A stretch of DNA of 64,000 nucleotides, taken from contig OZ020598.1 of assembly GCA_963971535.1 (NCBI GenBank), positions 98,949,674-99,013,673 on the forward strand, read 5' to 3'. The notes beneath the pieces are model-generated. The model saw only the letters and a program-made list of their open reading frames with translations, was not told the origin of the DNA and did no database searches. Below, in pieces: positions 10,858-18,936 of the stretch; within the stretch, counting starts at the first letter, position 1, and each line of letters starts with the position of its first letter. A program made the position numbers and the translations under genes. The DNA comes from Notolepis coatsorum. Its lineage: Eukaryota; Chordata; Actinopteri; Aulopiformes; Paralepididae.

Positions 10858-13041
10858 GATCACTCCCTGCAGTGCATAAGCCCAGGACCACGTGGTCACG
10901 AGGAAGTGAGGCAAGCGAGAGCAACCTATATATCTCCCCGTGGTGAACACTCAGGGGTGAGAGTGACATCTACAAGGTCTCACAGACAATCACCAAACAT
11001 AACAGTCACTAACTACCCAGTCTGGACCGATAACTCTGATACACCATGGTCAATCCTCACCTTCACTGGACCGTCATTGACGAACTATGGTAGATGGGAA
11101 ACAAGCATGGTAACGGCAGGAGGCTCTTACTACCGGAACCTGAGGAAACAGGTAATGGAAAAAAGGACCAAAAAGCCCCTGAAACCAGGCAAGGCAGTAA
11201 TCACAGAGTGTGATTATGAGGTGTTTCACGCGGAGAAAATTGTCCATGTGACACTAAGTCAAGACCAATACAAGGAGATAGAGTCCTCACACATAAACTG
11301 GGACAGACTGGTGTCCCGTATAAAGGAACTACTGCAGAAAAGGGAAATCTATGCTGGCCACGGTACTAAGGACATGCCCTACCGACTAGCCATAAACCTG
11401 ATGTGGGGCAGGTCTCGAGGATATGGCCAAAGAGGCATATGGTTGGGGAAAGCCGTAATCAGCGCGATCTCAAGCCTAAGGAGTGCAGGGCACACGGAGA
11501 TCCGTCTCATGATGGAACCTAGGGACCATGAGTCAATAACCCTGGCCGTGGATAGAGCCGGGGAGGGTGAGGAAGACGAGGACGATGAGCCTGCATTGGT
11601 ACCTCTCACTCCCCCTCCGAACCCTAAGGGATCGGGACCTGTACCCAGGAAAGAAAGGTCCAACTCCCAGAACTCCTCCCGAGCAGCGGAGAGAGGGAGA
11701 TCATCCACACCCAGGAGACCGACAGTACCGTTCGAACCTGAAAAGGCGGAACCTGCGCGATCTCAGGCCAGGAGTATCCATAGACTTCTAGGCCGTCCCC
11801 CGGACTCAGGGGACGACCCAGCAAGTAGCGAACAGGAGTATACTGATCTAAATCAGGACTCAGGAATGGAGGGAGACCGGGATAGGTCAAGCTCCAGAGC
11901 ATCCTCCAAGTCTTCATCTCGATCAAGATCTAGGGAGAGAGTTCGGTACCCGAGGGGCGAACCTCCTAGACCTCGAAACAGGAGAGCGAAACCGGTCAAA
12001 CTGAGACCTATAGGCAAGGGGCCTACTCTGAAAGGCACCACCTTTCAGTCACCCTCGGGCTTGACCTGGAGCTCAGGATTGGAGGACGTCTCCGAAGAGA
12101 GTGAAGGAGACTTGGAAGGAAAGGAAACAGGGGATATTATGCCAGCATATCCCGTGAGATGGGGAACGGCTCAGGCCTTAGCCCGGTCACCCGTGGCAGA
12201 AAAAGTGTTGTCTCACCCTGGGGTAACAGAACCATACAAGCATGCACACTTACATGCAGGCTATGACATACTACGTGAACAGGTGTACAAGCTAGACAGG
12301 GCTATGGCTGAAATAGCCAGGAGAGAAAGAAACTGGTTGAACGAGGCCCCGTCCATAAGCCCCATCCGAGCCCTGAGACACAGCACAGAGGAACACCGAC
12401 CGGAAGTGAGCCCTCACTCCATACTAGCCCAATCTCCCGGAGACATTTACCGACCGAGAGGAAAGAGTTCACATACAGGCAGGAGTCTGCGTGACAGCAC
12501 CCAATATGGAGAAAGCAACAAAGCACAAGAATTGTTAAGCAAAACCCAAGTGCTCAAAAAACTGGCCCCAGAAATGCTTCGAGGGGAGACCCAGGCTGCT
12601 TATATCCATAAGTGTGCTCAGATTTTCCATGGGTCACCTCTCTATGATGACCCGGAGGCCGCTCGCATTTTGAGACACCTCAAAGGACTGGAGGTCCCCG
12701 AAGGGGCTTCAATGGCCCAGATGATGGAAATGGAAGTAAGAATCCCCGGTCAAGATCCAGGGGAAAATATGGTGGAGAAACTAATCCCACAGGTGCGAGA
12801 CGGGAGCTTGTCTCTCACTGTTGCAGCAGAATCAGTCATACGTGGAACGCCTAGGCAAAGATCAGGCTTACTGCTTGAAAAGCTATTCATCGGTGTACCA
12901 GGTGGTAACCGTCTTGCAGCCAAATGCGCAGCATGGTCCCGAGACCAGTTACGGACGGAATGCATGCTGTATGACCAAGTCAAAATGCTTTCTCAACACA
13001 AATACTGTAAAGATGTCCGTCTTTTCTCTAAACCAGAGTAG
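10606..13041 (+). CDS. gag: Gag-like polyprotein fused to cingulin coiled coil
   Basis: 811 codons. Residues 1-84 are cingulin coiled coil. Residues about 110-320 form a globular basic domain with a 'NLMWGRSRGYGQRG' stretch that I cannot assign. Residues 325-470 are acidic, then Ser/Arg- and Pro-rich ('SSSRASSKSSSRSRSRERV'), probably RNA-binding. Residues 545-811 are helical and capsid-like in position (inference). I see no major homology region and no CCHC knuckle. The start at 10606 is the first ATG in this frame after the frameshift; the native gag start may have been lost when the host segment was acquired. As the only long plus-strand ORF between primer site and 3' LTR, it is taken as gag. 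Confidence 0.7.
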   Translation: MERLRSSMEQVSQSQAGIEAERQRVNTSVRSLQQQLEDCRDESAHWMEQFHTTRDELRSTKQELLQSRLEKEEFEEELKELQERDHSLQCISPGPRGHEEVRQARATYISPRGEHSGVRVTSTRSHRQSPNITVTNYPVWTDNSDTPWSILTFTGPSLTNYGRWETSMVTAGGSYYRNLRKQVMEKRTKKPLKPGKAVITECDYEVFHAEKIVHVTLSQDQYKEIESSHINWDRLVSRIKELLQKREIYAGHGTKDMPYRLAINLMWGRSRGYGQRGIWLGKAVISAISSLRSAGHTEIRLMMEPRDHESITLAVDRAGEGEEDEDDEPALVPLTPPPNPKGSGPVPRKERSNSQNSSRAAERGRSSTPRRPTVPFEPEKAEPARSQARSIHRLLGRPPDSGDDPASSEQEYTDLNQDSGMEGDRDRSSSRASSKSSSRSRSRERVRYPRGEPPRPRNRRAKPVKLRPIGKGPTLKGTTFQSPSGLTWSSGLEDVSEESEGDLEGKETGDIMPAYPVRWGTAQALARSPVAEKVLSHPGVTEPYKHAHLHAGYDILREQVYKLDRAMAEIARRERNWLNEAPSISPIRALRHSTEEHRPEVSPHSILAQSPGDIYRPRGKSSHTGRSLRDSTQYGESNKAQELLSKTQVLKKLAPEMLRGETQAAYIHKCAQIFHGSPLYDDPEAARILRHLKGLEVPEGASMAQMMEMEVRIPGQDPGENMVEKLIPQVRDGSLSLTVAAESVIRGTPRQRSGLLLEKLFIGVPGGNRLAAKCAAWSRDQLRTECMLYDQVKMLSQHKYCKDVRLFSKPE

Positions 13042-13774
13042 AGAGGACGAAAGAATTTGTAATCTATTTCATGCAAAGGGGATTTCCTGACAGCTACCAT
13101 CTGGTAGGTTAGCACCTGTACCAACCATATCAGCTGCGTGAGATGTACACTCACCAGCGCCTATGGATAAAAATTGAGACTCTGCAAACTCTCATCAAGC
13201 TTAGCACCTTGACGCGGGGGGACAGAGCGAGCATCAGGGTCTCTATATCCGACGGGCCTATCAGATTTGTGGGGACTCGGAAGCTTCAGCATACAGGACG
13301 CTGTGGTGCTTGGGCGGCCGAGTCACTGGTTTATAGGTCTGTCAAAACGGATTGGAGGTTCTGGGGCTTAAAACATTCGTGAGTTGGGCTTTATGCTAAT
13401 TGAATAGGTATCAAAAGCCGAAAGAATATGAACTGAAATAACTGCGGTCAGGGGCCTCTGGAGTAAAATTTATTACAGATTTGAGTTAAAACCTTACTCA
13501 AGTGTGATCTTATCAGCAAGCAATCCTCTCCAACCAAGACTCCTCCTAAGTGCTCGAGATCTGGAACAATGAGTGACGTAGAGGTCTGCAAAGCGCAGCA
13601 GACAGCCTAAGAGGTAAAAAATCTATCAGGAACAAGAGAGGGTTCATAAGAAACCACTTGAAGTGGCGTTTACTCGCGACTAATAGGGCTAGGGAGCCCT
13701 AAAGTCACTTGAACTTGAAGTAACTAAATGCTTACTTAAAGTCAGAACTTAAGTAGAAAAAACTCTACTTTGTG
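13042..13774 (+). other. Retroelement interior without recognisable pol
   Basis: Where protease and reverse transcriptase should follow gag there are only short frames (such as 13143-13382) with no motif that I recognise. Degenerate AG-rich sequence resembling the leader ('gcctctggagtaaaat', also near 9222) recurs at about 13453, hinting at rearrangement. Confidence 0.5.
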
Positions 13775-13965
13775 AATAGCAGGCTGAAATAGCCATTGCG
13801 AATAGCAGGCTGAAATAGCCATTGCGAATAGCAGGCTGAAATAGCCATTGCGAATAGCAGGCTGAAATAGCCATTGCGAATAGCAGGCTGAAATAGCCAT
13901 TGCGAATAGCAGGCTGAAATAGCCATTGCGAGCAGGCTGAAATAGCCATTGCGAACAGGACGAGG
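13775..13965 (+). repeat. 26-bp tandem array
   Basis: About seven units of 26 bp, each with 'aatagcaggctgaaatagcc', the last shortened. It directly precedes the integrase zinc-finger relic. Confidence 0.92.
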
Positions 13966-13967
13966 CT

Positions 13968-14120
13968 ACTCACATGATCAGACAGGTATATGATAACCTT
14001 GGACATGCCGGAAGTAGGAGGATGTTGGTATACCTGAGAACTAACAACATTCTCATACATAAAGCCAAACAAAGAGCGATAACAGTCCGAAAGGCCTGTG
14101 AACAATGTGCGCTGGTAAAG
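13968..14120 (+). pseudogene. Relic of integrase N-terminal zinc-binding domain
   Basis: 51 codons read 'HMIRQVYDNLGHAGSRRM' then, after a helical stretch, 'ACEQCALVK'. This is the HHCC integrase zinc-finger layout (LGH.G ... C..C). The first His of the usual motif appears to be Tyr in VYDNLGH. Nothing of the catalytic DDE core follows. It is the only pol remnant found in the element. Confidence 0.65.
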
Positions 14121-14969
14121 GTGCGCTGGTAAAGGGACAAAACCTGAACCAGTGCCGCATTCTTAGACAGGGGGGGGGGGGTCCCCCGGAGTCAGCGGAC
14201 GACGCAGCGAATGGCAAGAAGGAATATACTGACTCAGGTCAGAAATCGGAAATGGAGGAAGACCGGGATAGGTCAAGCTCCAGAGCATCCTCAAGGTCCT
14301 CATCTAGACCTCCCAGACCTCCCAGACCTCCCAGACCTCCCAGACCTCCTAGACCTCCCAGACCGGACAGAGAGACATCGGCCTGGACCCAGGTTACAGG
14401 GCGACGAGAGCCCTGAATGGACCTGAAAGAGAGCAAAGGAATGAGTCCTCTGTGGACTGTATCTGTGATGTCCTGCGAGGCCTACGGACAGGGTCACAAG
14501 ACCAGGCCAACCACACTTCAATAGAGGAATGCTGCTACAATTCTCGGGGATCCGTGGGGGTCGCCCGAGAAGTGACAAATCAACCTACCTCAAACTATGG
14601 GAGAGATCCAAGAGGTCAGAGGGGGCGACCCCAAGATGACCAAGATGACCAAGATGACCAAGGTGACCAAGATGACCAAGGTGACCAAGATGACCAAGAC
14701 GACAACAGCCTGGGTGCATCGGCCGGGAACAACAGATGCAAGTCTTCCCGCCGGATACCACGCAACAACGTGACCCCTATCCTGTCGAGCCGTCCAGCCA
14801 GGGAACAACAGATGCAAGTCTTCCCGCCGGCTACCAGGGTAACAAGGTACCGAGATGGCAGAGGGGGTGTGGAGAGTCACAGCCACGTGACCCCACAATC
14901 GCCATCTCGTCCCCCAGTACAGACGCTATTAAGACAATGGAAAATGACCGCCCAGAATGACAGAGTGGG
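14121..14969 (+). other. Degenerate gag-like and low-complexity region
   Basis: Frame 14105-14416 repeats the gag Ser/Arg region ('EDRDRSSSRASSRSSSR', compare gag near 11871-11940), then passes into a 9-bp repeat 'cctcccaga' coding Arg-Pro-Pro (14315-14367). A second 9-bp repeat 'gaccaagat' coding Asp-Gln-Asp lies at 14636-14705. A duplicated 'gcaagtcttcccgccgg' (about 14737 and 14814) follows. It reads as a duplicated, decayed copy of part of gag, not a working gene. Confidence 0.6.
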
Positions 14970-15118
14970 TGTGAAGTGCCACAGAACAAGTGACACTTTT
15001 TGACAATGACATCCTGAGTCGTTCCAATATAGCCGTATATACCTATTTTTCACATGTAATTATATGCTTCATTATTCAATTGATGATGGACAATGATCTC
15101 CCAGAATGACAGAGTGGG
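14970..15118 (+). repeat. Partial LTR start duplicated just before the 3' LTR
   Basis: The first ~70 bp of the LTR plus its upstream 'cagaatgacagagtggg' occur at 14953-15040 and again at 15102, a 149-bp tandem shift. This duplicates the 3' priming/LTR junction. Confidence 0.8.
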
Positions 15119-17078
15119 TGTGAAGTGCCACAGAACAAGTGACACTTTTGGACAATGACATCCTGGGTCGTTCCTATATGACCAGTATAAATCTTTAAAC
15201 TAAACTCTGGAAAGATAGCTCTATGATGGCTCTACTTATAAAAAATGGAACTGAGCCTTTAAATGTCTCCATAGAAGGGGCCGGTGTCTGTGAAAAGGGA
15301 GTGAACCTGCGGAATGTGGGCCCCAGCAAAGGAGAGAGAGAGCTGTAAGATGTTAACCCTTTCAGACGAGGAGGGAATTAAGGGTTGAGGGTTGAAAGAC
15401 GGAGTCCGGAAACTATTGAGGAGATCTTAAAAAAAGAAACTATATAACAATTAAATGTTTAATGTGTACAGTAAAAGTTTTCAAAATGGCATGCTTATAA
15501 TTGACTGTCAATAGAGAATAATACTAAAAGAATAATGTGTAAAAACTGTTTGTCTGGAGGGATTCTTTAAGAGATACTATGGATGGCTTCGTGCCCGGTA
15601 CCATGTCACGTGATCCCCACAGACAAAGCAGTTGTCTGTTCTGAAGGAATAAGGGACTTTCTGTTACTTAAAACCACTAGGTAACGAGAAGTAACGTTAG
15701 TACCAAGAAGGAGGAGCTCATACGAATTACGTATTGTACTCTGGTTTGCTAAAACAAAAATGACATCCCTGTGACTTCACTGTGTTTAGACCAATCGGAA
15801 ATATTGTAAGATGGATATAAAAGGGACGGTTGCCCTTTCAAGGGCCAGACTTTTTTGAGAGATGGAGATCCTGCTGCCAGACATGGGGCACAAGCCGTGC
15901 ATGATGAGATGTTCTGTTTTCTGCTTATTTTAAACTGAATTGGGTGCTTTCCACTTCAGTCTCTTCTTGTAACTAGCTTTTTCTAATTAAAATTACCTCT
16001 TTATAAATATGATTTGTATCCTTTCTTCTGACCAGACGACCGGGTAAGCATGAAATGTGTTTTGCCTTGTAACTTCACCCTATTGCGTTTTGATTAATGA
16101 TGTAAAAACTTATGCATTAAGGCTTTATCCATATGGAGGCCTAAAGAGAAATATGTCCACCACGCGGTCCCGTATTGCGTTTTGATTAATGATGTAAAAA
16201 CTTATGCATTAAGGCTTTATCCATATGGAGGCCTAAAGAGAAATATGTCCACCACGCGGTCCCGTATTGCATTTTTGATTAATGATGTAAAACTTTAGAA
16301 GTGTGGCTTTATCCCTACGGAGTAAAAGGAGACATAGGATTATGAATAGAATGAAAATGAATAAGTGGCTTTATCCCTAACTATAATGGGATTATCAAGT
16401 AAAGCCATATAGTGATAATACGTGTACTGTATAATGGGATTATCAAGTAAAGCCATATAGTGATAATACGTGTACTGTATCATGGGATTATCAAGTAAAG
16501 CCATACAGTGATAATATGTGTAAGTGGCTTTATCCCTAGCTATAATGGTATTTTCAAGTAAAGCCATACAGTGATAATACGTGTACTGTATAATGGGATT
16601 ATCAAGTAAAGCCATATAGTGATAATACGTGTACTGTATCATGGGATTATCAAGTAAAGCCATACAGTGATAATATGTGTAAGTGGCTTTATCCCTAGCT
16701 ATAATGGTATTTTCAAGTAAAGCCATACAGTGATAATACGTGTACAGTATAATGGGATTATCAAGTAAAGCCATACAGTGATAATACGTGTAACGGATAA
16801 AGGAAATGGACCTCATCTAATTAAAGAGAGTCCGTCCCAGTGCAAATAAAATAAAAGATTCCGCAACTTCAATCACTCGACCTAAGGTCGATGACTGACG
16901 GGGGTCGGAACGGTGCATTCGCTGTCTCTTGTCGGTCAGTGGTAACAACAACATTTTGTAGACTCGTTTGGTTCTGCGTGTCAACCACTTCACAGGACGC
17001 TGTTTGAGGTCAAGATAGGCAGACCAATGAGTTATGAAGTTATCGATCTGACATAAGAGCAAGCGTGGGCATTCAACA
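15119..17078 (+). repeat. 3' LTR
   Basis: 1,960 bp, matching 7186-9145 throughout at constant offset, including the 92-bp duplication, the 48-bp array and AATAAA. Preceded by a weak purine-rich tract (agaatgacagagtggg). Followed by CCACT and the resumed LINE. Confidence 0.95.
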
Positions 17079-17094
17079 CCACTTCTAAAAGCTG

Positions 17095-18180
17095 CTAAAG
17101 GTCATCCCCCGAACATAAAATGTTTGTGTCATCCGCAAAGACAACAAGTTTCAGTATGTTAGATACTTTACATATATCATTTATGTATAAAATGAACAAT
17201 TTGGGTCCCAATACTGACCCATGTGGAACACCACAGGTAATGTTTAAGCATTGTGACTTGTGCTGACCCATCAGAACAAATTGCTGCCTGTTACTAATAT
17301 AGCTTTTCAGCCAGTCTAGAGCAACCCCTCTGACACCAAACCTGTCCATCTTTTTCAGTAAAATCTCATGATCTATTGTATCAAAAGCTTTTTTTAGGTC
17401 AATAAATATTCCTAATACATATTTCTTTCTCTCTATACCGTCAGTTATTTCCTCTACAAGCTCCATTAATGCCATGGAGGTAGATCTAGCTGTTCTAAAA
17501 CCATACTGGCTGTCCATTAGGAGATTATGTTTTTCAATGAAAGTGTCTAATCTTGCAACATATAGTTTTTCGAGTATCTTTGAGAACTGTGATAGCAGGG
17601 ATACCGGTCTATAATTGGTAAACAAATGCTTGTCTCCAGCTTTAAATAATGGTATAACCTTTGCAATTTTCATTTTTTGAGGGAATGCTCCCATTTTGAA
17701 CGACAAATTGAATATATGAGATAGTGGCTCCACAACTCCTTGAATAATATTTTTCACCAGAGACACATCAATGTCATCCCCATCTGTGGAGGTTTTATTC
17801 ATGCATTTGTTTACCATCTCAATAATGTCCTCTTTCTCCACAGATCCCAGAGATATTGAAGCAGGGTTTCTTTCTCCACAATCTTCCACCGCAAAACTCT
17901 TCCCAGTGTTGACTATTTCATTGGCTAGTTTTGGTCCCACATCAACAAAAAAGTTGTTGAACCCATCCACTACTTCATTTATAAGAGTAATCTTTCTGTC
18001 CTTTTCTGTAAAATAGTCAGGGTAAGCTAGGTTGGTTGGTTTATTTCTAATAATACTATTTAATATGTCCCATATTCCTTTAACATAATTTTTATTTGTA
18101 TCCAATAATTTGGTATAATAATCCTTCTTGCATTTCCTCATAATACTAATTAGTTTGTTTTTGTATTTTTTATATTTCAA
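17095..18180 (-). pseudogene. Reverse transcriptase of the split LINE
   Basis: 361 codons on the minus strand. RT signatures: 'NYRPVSLLSQFSKILEK', 'QYGFRTARSTSMAL', 'GIFIDLKKAFDTIDH', 'CGVPHGSVLGPKLF' and catalytic 'VVFADDTNI'. Upstream residues 'LYRIFIKDKTKEAELKYKKYKN' continue in frame to about 18237. The frame is closed at 17095 by TAG where a CAG codon is expected, and the ORF resumes beyond the LTR element at 7185. Truncated and interrupted, so inactive. It belongs to the CR1/L2/Jockey group of LINEs. Confidence 0.85.
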
Positions 18181-18237
18181 CTCGGCTTCTTTTGTTTTGT
18201 CTTTAATAAATATCCTATATAAAGTATTCTTTTTTTT

Positions 18238-18650
18238 GCATGGAGGGGGGAAACAGGGGGTGATGAGGCCTGTTTGTCGAACCGGGCATAGAAGTGGTTG
18301 AGCTTGTCAGGGAGGTCCGGGTCATCATCTGTAGGGGGGGGGGGGGGTTTGTAGTTTGTTATTTCCTGTAGGTTTTTCCAGACTGCTCTGGGATTGTTGG
18401 CAGCGAATTGATCTTCCAGTTTTTTTGCATGATTTGATTTGGCCTGCCTGATGGCAGACCGTAGTTTATATTTTGCAGATTTGTACTGCTCTTTATTTCC
18501 ATTTATGTAGGCTGTGTTCTTTTCTTTACGTAGTGATGCTATGTCCTTGTTGAACCAGGGTTTATTGTTTCCATGTGACGTGACGGTCTTAGTGGGGATG
18601 CACATCTCCACACAAAACCGGATATAATTATGACGTCACGGTTTTGGCGC
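18238..18650 (-). mobile_element. L2/Maui-type LINE fragment upstream of RT
   Basis: Frame 18611-18237 reads 'KPWFNKDIASLRKEKNTAY', 'AIRQAKSNHAKKLEDQF', 'NNPRAVWKNLQEITNYK' and 'LPDKLNHFYARFDK': the linker between endonuclease and RT in fish L2 elements. It joins directly, without a visible 3' end, to the split LINE at 18237. It lies about 100 bp past the b4galnt stop codon, so it may form part of the transcript's 3' end. Confidence 0.75.
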
Positions 18651-18739
18651 TCAACGGTTGGCGAGATAACCAGACTATAGTCGTGGTTGGCTGTGAAAGT
18701 GTTAAAAGGCGTAGTGGACACATTTGAGATGTTTCTTTA
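18613..18739 (-). other. b4galnt 3' UTR start with partial CDS duplication and MITE end
   Basis: The 23-bp block ggcgtagtggacacatttga.. occurs at 18743-18765 (coding) and 18708-18730 (after the stop). Next, TTAACAC plus 'gttgagcgcc' resembles the ends of the TTAA-type MITEs here. No AATAAA outside repeats is evident on this strand nearby. Confidence 0.55.
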
Positions 18740-18936
18740 CTAGGCGTAGTGGACACATTTGAGATAGTTCTTATAGAAATGCAGCCGTAGTGACTTCTCT
18801 TGATCGGCTGCTGGTGGATGTCTGAAGGATTTATAGAGAACAGCATTTTTGCCCCCCTTAGATGCTCCCTGATGGCCAATGGAGATGTCGTCACAACTGG
18901 CAACGAGAAAGGTTCCTAGACCATCCATGAAGAATT
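18740..18936 (-). CDS. b4galnt1/2: b4galnt last coding exon
   Basis: Acceptor gttgacag; encodes '[16 protein letters not shown]' to the C-terminus '[10 protein letters not shown]' and stop TAG at 18742-18740. The last 23 bp of coding sequence are duplicated just past the stop (18708-18730). Confidence 0.9.

Larger units (their letters stand above)
7186..17078 (+). mobile_element. LTR retroelement with captured cingulin sequence, non-autonomous
   Basis: A 9,893-bp insertion bounded by the 5-bp duplication CCACT (7181-7185, 17079-17083) and starting TGTG.. and ending ..AACA. Order: 5' LTR (7186-9145), tRNA-Asn primer-binding site (9146-9163), leader with a ten-copy 85-bp array, cingulin-derived segment fused to a gag-like ORF (10478-13041), 26-bp array, a relic of the integrase zinc finger (13968-14120), low-complexity gag-like duplicate, 3' LTR (15119-17078). 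No protease, reverse transcriptase, RNase H or integrase core is seen, so movement would need enzymes in trans. A gag without MHR or zinc knuckle and long LTRs give no firm family; retrovirus-like versus Ty3-like is open. Confidence 0.9.
3075..18237 (-). mobile_element. Minus-strand LINE split by four nested insertions
   Basis: One 5'-truncated LINE can be followed in order on the minus strand: RT (18237-17079), 7185-6930, 5936-5871, 5620-5354 and 3561-3075. The pieces join in frame when the intervening elements are skipped. The tail at 3075-3095 is a (tcaaa)n-type repeat after an AATAAA. Interruptions are an LTR element (7186-17078, CCACT duplication), a pogo-like element (5937-6929, TA), an L2 tail (5621-5870, CAATGAGT duplication) and a DNA transposon (3562-5353, ACT). 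The LINE itself is under 3 kb. Clade (CR1/L2/Jockey group) is inferred from RT motifs. Confidence 0.8.

Noticed and set aside
10478-13041. Genuine host cingulin gene
   Set aside because: The segment is bounded by LTRs with a target duplication, covers only ~380 bp of the rod, has a frameshift, and continues into non-cingulin gag-like sequence.
7186-17078. Endogenous foamy virus
   Set aside because: Long LTRs and a gag without zinc knuckles are suggestive, but the primer site is tRNA-Asn rather than tRNA-Lys, and no pol or env is present to test.
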